DNA from: Sinosporangium siamense
Lineage (GTDB): Bacteria; Actinomycetota; Actinomycetes; Streptosporangiales; Streptosporangiaceae
Direction: 5' to 3'
Assembly (NCBI RefSeq): GCF_016863435.1
Contig: NZ_BOOW01000015.1
Coordinates: 1-64,000 of the forward strand
Length of the DNA stretch: 64,000 nucleotides
The notes beneath the pieces are model-generated. The model ran no database searches, was not told the DNA's origin, and saw only the letters and a list, made by a program, of their open reading frames with translations. The stretch's first letter is position 1. Every line of letters begins with the position of its first letter. Position numbers and translations under genes: made by a program. Shown here in pieces: positions 42,880 to 50,490 of this stretch.

Positions 42880-43485
42880 ATGCCTCTCGTGACCTCTATC
42901 CGGACCTCTACCCGCAATCGAGGCTCGCGCCGTACGGAGATCCTCGAAGCCGCCGCCGTCCTGTTCGCGGCGCGCGGCTTCCACGGGGTGTCGATCGAGG
43001 ACATCGGGAGCGCCGTGGGGATCTCGGGCCCGGCGCTCTATCGCCATTTCAGCGGTAAGGACGCGCTGCTGGCGGAGATGCTGCTGGACGTGAGCGAGCG
43101 GCTGCGATCCGCGGGCGCGCAGGTCGTGACCGGCACGGGCACGCCGGACGAGATGCTCGACACCTTGATCCAGGGGCAGATCGCCTTCGCGTTGTCACAC
43201 CCCGCGCTGATCACCGTGCACGACCGCGAGCTGGGCAACGTGGCCGAGCCGCAGCGGCGCGCGATCCGCCGCCTGCAGCGGCTTTACGCCGAGGAATGGG
43301 TGACGGTGCTGTCGGAGCTGCACCCGGCGTGCCCGGCCGCGGATCTGCGCGCGGCCACGCACGCGGTCTTCGGGCTGCTCAACTCGACGCCGCACAGCGC
43401 GGGCGAGGTTCCGCACGAGACCATGGCGCCTCTGCTCCATCGCATGGCCAGGGCGGCGTTCGCGGCGATTGTTAGTGGACGCTAA
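42880..43485 (+). CDS. TetR-family regulator of the leucine-utilisation operon
   Basis: 201 residues from ATG 42880. The N-terminal HTH is canonical (TEILEAAAVLFAARGFHG, then SIEDIGSAVGISGPALYRHF). The C-terminal ligand domain resembles regulators of acyl-CoA metabolism (SACE7040/AccR-like, by pattern). It is divergent from the carboxylase operon, the standard arrangement for a repressor that senses a pathway acyl-CoA. Its last codons include a third operator-like palindrome (43471-43486). Confidence 0.9.
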   Translation: MPLVTSIRTSTRNRGSRRTEILEAAAVLFAARGFHGVSIEDIGSAVGISGPALYRHFSGKDALLAEMLLDVSERLRSAGAQVVTGTGTPDEMLDTLIQGQIAFALSHPALITVHDRELGNVAEPQRRAIRRLQRLYAEEWVTVLSELHPACPAADLRAATHAVFGLLNSTPHSAGEVPHETMAPLLHRMARAAFAAIVSGR

Positions 43486-43486
43486 C
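43471..43486. promoter_or_regulatory. Third operator-like palindrome, in the regulator 3' end
   Basis: GTTAGTGGACGCTAAC has perfect GTTAG/CTAAC arms like the two upstream sites and overlaps the TAA stop of the TetR gene. It could be a looping or auxiliary site, or chance. Confidence 0.45.
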
Positions 43487-43646
43487 CTCGGGGTGACTTA
43501 CCGGCGATGGGTGTGGGTTGATCGCCGGTTGTCATACACGCTGGTCGTCTACTGTGCCGCTTGCCGACGGCACCGCACGGATGCCGCCGTGCGGGTGCCG
43601 GTTTCGGTCGGCCGTGCCGAAGGATCGGTGCGGCCGAGTCGAAGGG

Positions 43647-43886
43647 TCAGTTGCCGAGGCTGTGGGGGTCGAACTCGCCGGCCTTGACGCCGCCGAGGAA
43701 GGCCTCCCACTCGGAGGGGGAGAAGTGGAGCTGCGGCCCGTCGGGCGCCTTGGAGTCACGGACGAGGTAGACGACGTGGTCGGACTGGGCGCCGTCCGCG
43801 ACGGCGGCGACCTCGACGCAGTTTTGGCCGTTGGCGCTCCACGAGCTCTTGCGCCACCGGATGACGGTTGACTCAGACGCAGTCAT
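43647..43886 (-). CDS. DUF397 small protein
   Basis: 79 residues from ATG 43886, which follows a strong AGGAAAGGAGG site. The family core is plain: WRKSSWSANGQNCVEVA, then VRDSKAPDGPQLHF and SPSEWEAFLGGVKAGEF. DUF397 proteins accompany DUF5753 XRE regulators in actinomycetes (whiJ-like pairs) and are thought to antagonise them, like small toxin or anti-regulator partners. The regulator gene lies immediately upstream, 29 bp away, on the same strand. Confidence 0.9.
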   Translation of the reverse strand: MTASESTVIRWRKSSWSANGQNCVEVAAVADGAQSDHVVYLVRDSKAPDGPQLHFSPSEWEAFLGGVKAGEFDPHSLGN

Positions 43887-43915
43887 CCCGCGCCTCCTTT
43901 CCTGAAGGCCGGCCA

Positions 43916-44764
43916 CTAGTGGCCGGCGGCCAGAGCGATGAGACGCCGAGTTTCGTCGGGGTCCGCCGCCCTAGCCCGAAGGTGGTCAAAAATCATCGCA
44001 TATTGGTATATGTCAGTCTCGCGCTCTATATAGAGGCTGCCCGTCAAGTTTTCCACGAAGACCACGTCGGGGTCAGCAGGCTCGGGAAACTCCAGAATTT
44101 CAAACGCTCCATTTGTTGCCGGATGGGCTCCGGCCGAGAACGGCAGCACCTGAATGGTGACATTTGGGTGGTCTGTCAATTGCAGGAGGTGCTCAAGCTG
44201 TGGCCGCATCACCTCGCCCCCGCCGATGTCGCGCCGGATGGCGGCCTCGTCGAGGATGGCCCACAGTCGCAGCGCGTCGTCCTGGCAGAGCAGGCGCTGG
44301 CGCTCCATGCGCACCTCGACCCGCCGCTCCACCTCGCCCTGCGGGGAGATCACCAGGCCGGAGCGGATGATCGCCCTCGCATATGCCTCGGTCTGCAGCA
44401 GACCGGGCACTACTTGAGGTGCGAAACTCCGCATGGAGGCGGCCTCCGCCTCTAAGCCAATGTATGCGGCATATTCAGTGGGAATATCCCCGAAAGCATG
44501 CCACCACCCCTTTTTCTGGGCGTCCCTCGCCAGGTCGAGCAACTCTTCGCGTTTGGCCCCCTCGACCGCGTAAAGGTCGAGCAGCAATCCGACGTCGCGG
44601 AGGGCGACGCCCACCCGGGAGGTCTCGATGCGTGAGACCTTGGTGGCGGACCAGCCGAGCCGCTCGGCCACCTGCTCGATGGTCATGTGGGCGCGCTCCC
44701 GCAACCGGCGCAGCTCCGAGGCCAGGCGCCGCCTGCGGACCGTGGGACTGGTCTCTCGTGTCAT
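43916..44764 (-). CDS. XRE-family regulator with DUF5753 domain (WhiJ-like)
   Basis: 282 residues. The N-terminal HTH (residues ~14-70: LRRLRERAHMTIEQVAERLG and SATKVSRIETSR) is followed by DUF5753 (VVPGLLQTEAYARAI, RMERQRLLCQDDALRLWAIL, TIQVLPFSAGAHPATNGAF). Such regulators control development and antibiotic genes in Streptomyces and are usually paired with a DUF397 gene, as here. ATG 44764 is the natural start. A divergent ATP-binding protein gene begins at 44957. Confidence 0.93.
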   Translation of the reverse strand: MTRETSPTVRRRRLASELRRLRERAHMTIEQVAERLGWSATKVSRIETSRVGVALRDVGLLLDLYAVEGAKREELLDLARDAQKKGWWHAFGDIPTEYAAYIGLEAEAASMRSFAPQVVPGLLQTEAYARAIIRSGLVISPQGEVERRVEVRMERQRLLCQDDALRLWAILDEAAIRRDIGGGEVMRPQLEHLLQLTDHPNVTIQVLPFSAGAHPATNGAFEILEFPEPADPDVVFVENLTGSLYIERETDIYQYAMIFDHLRARAADPDETRRLIALAAGH

Positions 44765-44956
44765 GCATCGCCTCCCCGGCCCGCGCGTCGTTTATTGATC
44801 GGCTTTGGCCAAGGGTAGCGGCTCCCTCACCCTCGGCGACGTTCGATCATTTGGCCCGAGAGCAAATCTCTGCGCAAATTGCTGATCCTCTTGCGGGCGA
44901 ATCAGCGTCGATGCATGCTCTGAGTGTACGGCTCGTTACTCTGGGGTGGGGAGCGG

Positions 44957-45445
44957 ATGACCGCGAACGCATGCAGCACGCCATCGGTGGAGCTAAACGC
45001 CGAGGAGGACGACCCTCCACACGCCGCGGCGCACAGGTCTCCGAGCACCCTGATGAGACTGGAGCTAGGCGGCGAGGTCGCCTCCGTCCCCCTCGCCCGC
45101 CGCCGCGTCGGCGCGTTCCTCGCCTCCCGCGTGTGCCCCGACGTCTGGGACGACACACTGCTGCTGGTGGGGGAGCTGCTGGCCAACTCGGTGCTGCACA
45201 CCGCCTCCGGGCGCGAGCCGTACGGCAAAGTCACCCTCACCGTCCTCCACCGCGACGGCGTCGTCCGGGTCGACGTGATCGACGACGGCAGCACGACGTC
45301 GGCGCCCCGGGTGCGTGACGCCGGCACCGAGAGAGAAGGCGGGCGCGGGTTGCTGCTCGTGGACCGGATCGCCGACCGGTGGGGCACCTGCGTGCACGGC
45401 GCGCGGCGTGTGGTCTGGTGCGAGCTCGGGGAGCGCAAGCCCTGA
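44957..45445 (+). CDS. Histidine-kinase-like ATP-binding protein (anti-sigma RsbW-type)
   Basis: 162 residues from ATG 44957 with GGGGAG upstream. The Bergerat-type fold is seen in LLLVGELLANSVLHTAS (N-box), VRVDVIDDGST (G1) and EGGRGLLLVDRIADRWG (G2). These stand-alone HATPase proteins act as serine kinases of anti-sigma antagonists or in DUF397/DUF5753 neighbourhoods, as here. Its stop overlaps the ATG of the next gene by one base (TGATG). Confidence 0.88.
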   Translation: MTANACSTPSVELNAEEDDPPHAAAHRSPSTLMRLELGGEVASVPLARRRVGAFLASRVCPDVWDDTLLLVGELLANSVLHTASGREPYGKVTLTVLHRDGVVRVDVIDDGSTTSAPRVRDAGTEREGGRGLLLVDRIADRWGTCVHGARRVVWCELGERKP

Positions 45446-45729
45446 TGGCCGGTCTCCATCGCGGCAATCTGCACGTCACCCGCCCGGCCGATCAATGCGA
45501 GGAGCTGAGCTGGCACATTCCAACCCGCGCGGGTGAGCGGGTGCGCGTCAGGGAGTGGACCTGCGAGTGCCGGGCGATCGTCTATGAGCTGTGTTTCAGC
45601 GGCGGCGTCGGGTTCGTGCGGCGCACCAAGCGCCGCGGGCGGCAGGTCGCCGTGGCCGAGACCGACCGGTGGGGCAGCCGGCGGGTGCGGGAGGTTTGGT
45701 CTGCTCTGCTGGCCGGCCGGATGCGTTGA
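45445..45729 (+). CDS. 94-residue hypothetical protein coupled to the ATP-binding protein
   Basis: 94 residues from ATG 45445, translationally coupled through TGATG. It contains WTCECRAIVYELCFSGGVGF then RRTKR, suggesting a small beta-rich domain with three cysteines. Similar small proteins recur beside stand-alone HATPase genes in actinomycetes, by memory, without known function. It could be a partner of the kinase-like protein. Confidence 0.65.
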   Translation: MAGLHRGNLHVTRPADQCEELSWHIPTRAGERVRVREWTCECRAIVYELCFSGGVGFVRRTKRRGRQVAVAETDRWGSRRVREVWSALLAGRMR

Positions 45730-45857
45730 GACCCCCGCGATCGCGGTGTTTTCCGACCCCCGCTCTGGCGCAGGAGGGAGCGGCGCGCGATACTCGGCGG
45801 AAACCCCGTGTCGATCAACGGAGGTCGTATGTCGCGGCATGACCAAGGACACGCTGC

Positions 45858-46298
45858 ATGACTTCTCAGGACTTTCACATCCGCAGGGCCGAGAAGGCGG
45901 ACGCCGACGAGATCTTCAGTCTGGCAAGGGAGTTCGGGCTCACGTTCAGGCCCGAGCGGTCCGCTTTCGACGCCGCCCTGCCCAGGCTTCTCGCCGATGA
46001 GGACGCGGTGATCCTCACCGCCATCGTCGACGGTCAGGTCCGGGGCTACCTGTTGGGATATGCCCACCTCACGCTCTTCGCCAACGGGTGTGTGGCGTGG
46101 GTGGAGGAGGCAATGATCAGGAACGACTACCGGCGCCAAGGCCTGGGCCGCGCACTGCTTGAGGAGTTCGAGCGGTGGGCCCGGTCGAGGCAGGCCGGCT
46201 ATGTGGCGCTCGCCACGCGCCGCGCACCCGAGTTCTACAAGGCCCTCGGCTACGAGGAGTCCGCGAAGTACTACAGGAAGGTCCTGCGGAGCGCCTGA
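45858..46298 (+). CDS. GNAT-family N-acetyltransferase
   Basis: 146 residues. The acetyl-CoA-binding motif RNDYRRQGLGRALLEEFERW and the motif-B end FYKALGYEESAKYYRKVL place it in GNAT. It transfers acetyl from acetyl-CoA to an amine of unknown identity. It stands alone, followed by a long perfect palindrome acting as terminator. Confidence 0.88.
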   Translation: MTSQDFHIRRAEKADADEIFSLAREFGLTFRPERSAFDAALPRLLADEDAVILTAIVDGQVRGYLLGYAHLTLFANGCVAWVEEAMIRNDYRRQGLGRALLEEFERWARSRQAGYVALATRRAPEFYKALGYEESAKYYRKVLRSA

Positions 46299-46322
46299 CG
46301 GCCGGTGAGGGGCTCTCGCACC

Positions 46323-46370
46323 ATAAGGAAGGGCGGCCCGGTGATCGATCACCGGGCCGCCCTTCCTTAT
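46323..46370. terminator. 48-bp perfect palindrome, bidirectional terminator
   Basis: Two 24-bp arms (46323-46346 and 46347-46370) are exact inverse complements with no loop. The outer ends are AT-rich (ATAAGG/CCTTAT), giving a short U-tract on either strand. It lies between the stop of the GNAT gene and the convergent gene ending at 46392. Confidence 0.85.
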
Positions 46371-46391
46371 GCCGTGCGATATGCCGGGGCG

Positions 46392-48092
46392 TCAGCTCGT
46401 GAGCTGCGCGTCCAGGCGGTAGCCGTCCACCGTCACATAGACCTGGTCGCCCGGCCGCGCGTTGAGACGCATGAGCACGGGCTGGAGCGAGTCGAACACC
46501 GGCTGCCGGTCGCGCCACACCAGCACCACGGCGTTGTCGCCGGGGCCGGTCACCGACAGCAGCGTGCCGGGGCGCATGCCGAGCTGGGCCGCGTAGTTCT
46601 CGGGCACGGCCACCGGCTCGCCCCGCAGGTGCTCGCTGGTGACCTCGATGCGCTGCCACCTCCGCGGGTCGGAGGAGGGGTTGGAGTTCAGCGGCGGCGG
46701 CACCGACGGCGCGCCGGGACGCTGACCGCGCATCATGTGCGAGCGGCCGTTGTTGCCCGACAGCGCCGACAGCGTGGCGAGCGCCGCGGTCGGGTCGATG
46801 CCGCCCGTGACCGGCACCGCCTGGCCGCTGCGGTGGTGGTGGCCGTTGACACCCGGGGTGCGGCGGGGCAGCGGCGCGGGCGGCTGCCCGGGAAGCACGC
46901 CGGGACCTGCCATGGGCTCGCCGGCGGGCAGCGAGTCGAGCCACGCCGCCGCCGAGTGGGCCCGGATGCCGAGCTCCCTGTCGAGCATCTGCAGCATGTC
47001 CTCGCGGTCGGCCGGGCCGTTCGCGATCAGTGCCCGCGTGCGTTCCCGCATGCCCTGCAGGTCGCCCACGACGAGCCAGCCGTCCTGGGATCTGCGGTCG
47101 TGCATGAGTGCCACCAGCACCCGCCACAGCGGCGTGCGCAGGATGGGCACCTCGACCGGGTGGGCGGGGTCCGCGCCGATGAACTGCTCCTCGGTGGCGG
47201 CAGACCCGAGCCACTCGTTCATCGCGAACAGGTGGCCGGTGACCGCCGACGACTCCGGCGACCGCAGCCACAGGAGCACCCGCTCCTCGGCGGTGCGCTG
47301 GGCGATCGAGAGCATGTCGCGCTCGACGCCGAGCCGGTGCGCCAGGGCGCGCAGGCTGACCGGGTCGGCGGCGAAGAGCCGCTCGACCGCGACCGCCTGC
47401 TCAAGCGTCTTGAAGGAGCGGAAGAGGCTGTCGACCACGCCGACGAGCGGATACTCGACGGTGACCGGCACCTTGGGGGCGGGCGGCTGAGGCGGCACGG
47501 CGGGCGCCGGCGGCTGAGCCTTCGGCGCGGACGGGTGCACGACCTCGACCTCGTGGGTGGGCCTGTTCTCGCGCCTCGGCAGCGGCAGCACGGGGGCCAC
47601 GTGCGCGGCCTCGTCCTTGGCGGCGGGCTGAGGCTCGGCCGGGGCCGCCTTGCCGTCCTCGGGCACGGGGTCCTTGAGGGCGGGGAGCTGGCTGAGCACC
47701 TCGTGGAAGACGGCGGCGACGACCGCCTCCGGCTCACCGGCGGCGAGGTCGCCCGGCGTCAGCCTGCGCAACGTGCCCCAGCCGCCGAGCCCGGTGACGA
47801 TGGACCGGGCAGGCTCCGGCCAGGCGGGCAGACCGGGGTCGACCGTGTGCACCTGGACGGCGGGGAGCAGATCGCTCAGCGGGAGATGCTCCCATCGTGA
47901 GACGCACAACCGAGCCAGCCGCTCGGAGACCCAGTCGATCCCGGCGGCGCCGAGCGCACGCGAGATCCCCACGGATGCCCACCAGCCGGCGGGCAGGCGT
48001 GGGTCGGCCAGCACTTCGGCGACCTGCTGGGGCCGGCTCCAGCGCAGGGCTGGAACCAGGTCGCTCAAACAGATCGATGACTCGGCGTCCAT
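46392..48092 (-). CDS. Large hypothetical protein with a sigma-region-4-like HTH
   Basis: 566 residues. The first ~140 are alpha-helical (WVSERLARLCVSRWEHLPLS), then a Pro/Ala-rich linker (about 140-205). A helix-turn-helix-like segment follows (EQAVAVERLFAADPVSLRAL then AHRLGVERDMLSIAQR) that recalls sigma-70 region 4 of regulatory proteins. A second disordered linker (380-460) precedes a compact C-terminal beta domain (EPVAVPENYAAQLGMRPGTL). Members occur in Streptomyces-type genomes with no assigned function. It stands alone. Confidence 0.65.
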   Translation of the reverse strand: MDAESSICLSDLVPALRWSRPQQVAEVLADPRLPAGWWASVGISRALGAAGIDWVSERLARLCVSRWEHLPLSDLLPAVQVHTVDPGLPAWPEPARSIVTGLGGWGTLRRLTPGDLAAGEPEAVVAAVFHEVLSQLPALKDPVPEDGKAAPAEPQPAAKDEAAHVAPVLPLPRRENRPTHEVEVVHPSAPKAQPPAPAVPPQPPAPKVPVTVEYPLVGVVDSLFRSFKTLEQAVAVERLFAADPVSLRALAHRLGVERDMLSIAQRTAEERVLLWLRSPESSAVTGHLFAMNEWLGSAATEEQFIGADPAHPVEVPILRTPLWRVLVALMHDRRSQDGWLVVGDLQGMRERTRALIANGPADREDMLQMLDRELGIRAHSAAAWLDSLPAGEPMAGPGVLPGQPPAPLPRRTPGVNGHHHRSGQAVPVTGGIDPTAALATLSALSGNNGRSHMMRGQRPGAPSVPPPLNSNPSSDPRRWQRIEVTSEHLRGEPVAVPENYAAQLGMRPGTLLSVTGPGDNAVVLVWRDRQPVFDSLQPVLMRLNARPGDQVYVTVDGYRLDAQLTS

Positions 48093-48156
48093 CGGTGGAC
48101 CGCAACCTCCCCAGAGTGACGCATGTGGCTAATGGTGCAGCCTACGCGGCAAGTTA

Positions 48157-49098
48157 TCAATCGGTGTCAATTGGGTAAAGCTGGTTGGAGCCCAAACCTG
48201 GCGTACGGCGGACGCGCGGCCGGCCGCCGACCAGCCCGACTGCGTCGGCTCCAGCCCGGCAACCTGCGGTCAGAGCCTCCTCATCTCCCGCCCCGCCGAG
48301 CAGCGCGGTCAGGAAGCCGGCGGCGAAGGCGTCACCCGCTCCCGTGGAATCGACGACCTCCACGGGAGTGCCCAAGGCGGTCGCCACCACGCGGCCGTCT
48401 CTGGCGAGCAGGGCTCCGTCGGGGCCGCGTTTGACGGCGGCCGCGCCGTAGGTCATGCTGAGCGACTCGGCGGCCCGCCCGGCGTCGTCTTCGCCGGTGA
48501 GCAGCAGAGCCTCGTCCAGGTTGGGGATGATCAGTTTGGCTGAGGCGGTCTCGCGCAGGAATCGCCCGGGTCCGAACTCGTGTAGAAAGCCTACCGACGC
48601 GGGGTCCACACTGATCGTCACCCCCCGTCTGGCCGCCTCCGCCAGGGCTTTCCTGGCGAGGTGCAAACCGGGTTCGGCAAACAGCGTATATCCCGACAAG
48701 TGCAGATGGCCCACTCCGTCGAGCAGGTCGTCGCTCCAGTCCTCGGTGCCGATGCGCCCCCCGGCACCGCGATTGGTGAGCATCGAGCGCTCGCCCCGCG
48801 CGTCGACCATCGCGATGACGACGGCGGTGGGGTGGTCGGGGTCCATCCGCATATGCGGGCGCACCCCGTCGAGCAGCAGTTCGGCCCGGTGCCAGGCACC
48901 GGTGTCATATCCGGCGCGGGTGAGGAAGCGGGCGTCGGCGCCGAGGTGGGCGGCCCACGACGCGGTGTTCGCACCCGACCCTCCTGGGCGCAGCACAATG
49001 TCGGCCGCGGTGTCGGTGCCAGTCGCGACCGGTGTCTCATGTAGCGCCACAACGTCGGTGACGACGTCGCCAATGACGAGTAGACCCATACCGGCCAC
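48157..49098 (-). CDS. psuK: PfkB-family kinase, probable pseudouridine kinase
   Basis: 313 residues from GTG 49098 (ATG 49089 is an equal alternative). Ribokinase-fold blocks are LRPGGSGANTASWAAHLGAD, the ATP/anion-hole motif DSTGAGDAFAAGF with the catalytic Asp, and NLDEALLLTG. It begins 6 bp after the stop of psuG. In this pair the kinase makes pseudouridine 5'-phosphate, which PsuG splits to uracil and ribose 5-phosphate. The sugar specificity is inferred from the neighbour. Confidence 0.82.
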   Translation of the reverse strand: MAGMGLLVIGDVVTDVVALHETPVATGTDTAADIVLRPGGSGANTASWAAHLGADARFLTRAGYDTGAWHRAELLLDGVRPHMRMDPDHPTAVVIAMVDARGERSMLTNRGAGGRIGTEDWSDDLLDGVGHLHLSGYTLFAEPGLHLARKALAEAARRGVTISVDPASVGFLHEFGPGRFLRETASAKLIIPNLDEALLLTGEDDAGRAAESLSMTYGAAAVKRGPDGALLARDGRVVATALGTPVEVVDSTGAGDAFAAGFLTALLGGAGDEEALTAGCRAGADAVGLVGGRPRVRRTPGLGSNQLYPIDTD

Positions 49099-49104
49099 GC
49101 CTTC

Positions 49105-50040
49105 TCAGTGCTCCTTGGACCAGTATGAAGCGATTTGAGCGGCGATGGCAGCATTTCCGCGCACTGCGGTGAGATTCGCGTCCAAAGAGGCGCCTGCCGT
49201 ACCCCGCACCAGGAAGTCCAGCAGGAACGGCGTGATCGCCTGTCCCGTGACCCCCTGCCGGTCGGCCTCCGCGAGCGCCTCGGCCAGGACCCGGTCGTGC
49301 AGCGCCGGGTCGAGCTGATCGGCCTCGGGCACCGGGTTGGCCACGATGAGCGCGGTCTCGGCGCCGCCGAAGGCGTCCTGCGCCCGCATGATCGCCGCCG
49401 CCTCGGCCGGGGACTCGATGCGCCAGTCGAGCGGCTGCCCCGAGGTGCGCAGGTAGAAGCCGGGGAACTCGCCGGTGCGGTAACCCACGATCGACACCCC
49501 GCGGGTCTCCAGGCGCTGAAGCGTCGCGGGCACGTCGAGGATCGACTTGACCCCGGCGCACACCACGGTGATCCGGGTGCGGCTCAGCGTGTCGAGGTCG
49601 GCCGACTCGTCCTGGTCCTGCGTCCAGGCCCGGTGCACACCCCCGAGGCCGCCCGTGGCGAACACCCGCACACCCGCCCGCGCCGCGAGGAACGACGTCG
49701 CCGACACCGTCGTCGCGCCGCTCGCCCGCAGCGCCGCCGCGACCGGGAGATCGCGCTGCCCGAGCTTGCGCAGGCCCGGCTCGGTCGCGATGCGCTCAAG
49801 GTCCGCGCGGTCCAGCCCGACGCGGGCGACGCCGTCCAGCACGGCGATCGTCGCCGGCACCGCGCCGCCCCGCCGTACGATCTCCTCCAGCTCCAGCGCC
49901 ACCTCGAGGTTGCGCGGCTGGGGGAGGCCGTGGGAGATGATCGTGGACTCGAGCGCCACCACCGGCAGCCCCCGCGACAGGGCGTCGGCCACCTCCTCGG
50001 ACGGGCGGACGGCGGCGGAAGGACGGCCGGTCGTAGTCAT
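49105..50040 (-). CDS. psuG: Pseudouridine-5'-phosphate glycosidase
   Basis: 311 residues. Hallmarks are VALESTIISHGLPQPRN, ATGGLGGVHR, the catalytic Lys in VCAGVKSILD, and PAEAAAIMRAQ with IVANPVPE. The enzyme breaks the C-C glycosidic bond of pseudouridine 5'-phosphate using Mn and the lysine, recycling bases from RNA turnover. It forms a two-gene operon with the kinase. A cluster of 17-bp tandem repeats lies just upstream of its start. Confidence 0.94.
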   Translation of the reverse strand: MTTTGRPSAAVRPSEEVADALSRGLPVVALESTIISHGLPQPRNLEVALELEEIVRRGGAVPATIAVLDGVARVGLDRADLERIATEPGLRKLGQRDLPVAAALRASGATTVSATSFLAARAGVRVFATGGLGGVHRAWTQDQDESADLDTLSRTRITVVCAGVKSILDVPATLQRLETRGVSIVGYRTGEFPGFYLRTSGQPLDWRIESPAEAAAIMRAQDAFGGAETALIVANPVPEADQLDPALHDRVLAEALAEADRQGVTGQAITPFLLDFLVRGTAGASLDANLTAVRGNAAIAAQIASYWSKEH

Positions 50041-50490
50041 CGGATGCTTCGTTCCCCTCGGGTCTTCGACGTCGGTTTTCTCCGCCCGCCGGGCTTGTGT
50101 GTCTGTCGGGCTTGTGTGTCTGTCGGGCTTTGTTCGCCCGCCGGGCTTCTCCGCCCGCCGGGCTTCATCACCTGCCGGGCTTGTCCGCCCGCCCGGGTGG
50201 TTCCGGCGGGCGGGCTTGGGCTCCGGTGGCTGGAACGTTGCAGACCACCGCTTCCGTTCCGGGCCCGCCAGGCCCCTGAGCTGCGAGACGCGGTCCGGAA
50301 CGCGCCGGAGGAGGTCCCCATCAGGGGAACACCGCCGCGCCGCTCCCGGCCGCGAGCCGATCGGCCCGTTGCGCGGGCCGAAATGAGCAGGCTACCGGCG
50401 ATGGCGAATTTCCGGCATCTCGTCACCTCTCGTGAAAAATGTCTGGTTCGTTGTATCGTGCCGGGCAAGGTCGTCGAGGAGGTCCTCAAC
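50041..50490. other. Divergent intergenic region with tandem repeats
   Basis: 450 bp between psuG (leftward) and the flavin oxidoreductase (rightward). The left third is the 17-bp repeat array (50078-50197). The remainder is GC-rich with no gene in any frame that I can support; the AT-richer stretch 50420-50460 probably holds the rightward promoter. A GAGGAGGT ribosome site lies at 50476-50483. Confidence 0.55.
50078..50197. repeat. Seven tandem 17-18-bp repeats
   Basis: Consecutive units begin at 50078, 50095, 50112, 50129, 50147, 50164 and 50181, consensus TTnTCCGCCCGCCGGGC; units 2 and 3 are identical. There are no spacers, so this is not a CRISPR. The array starts 38 bp upstream of the psuG ATG. 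Confidence 0.85.

Noticed and set aside
50078-50197. CRISPR array
   Set aside because: Units are 17-18 bp, directly abutting and without unique spacers, and there are no cas genes.
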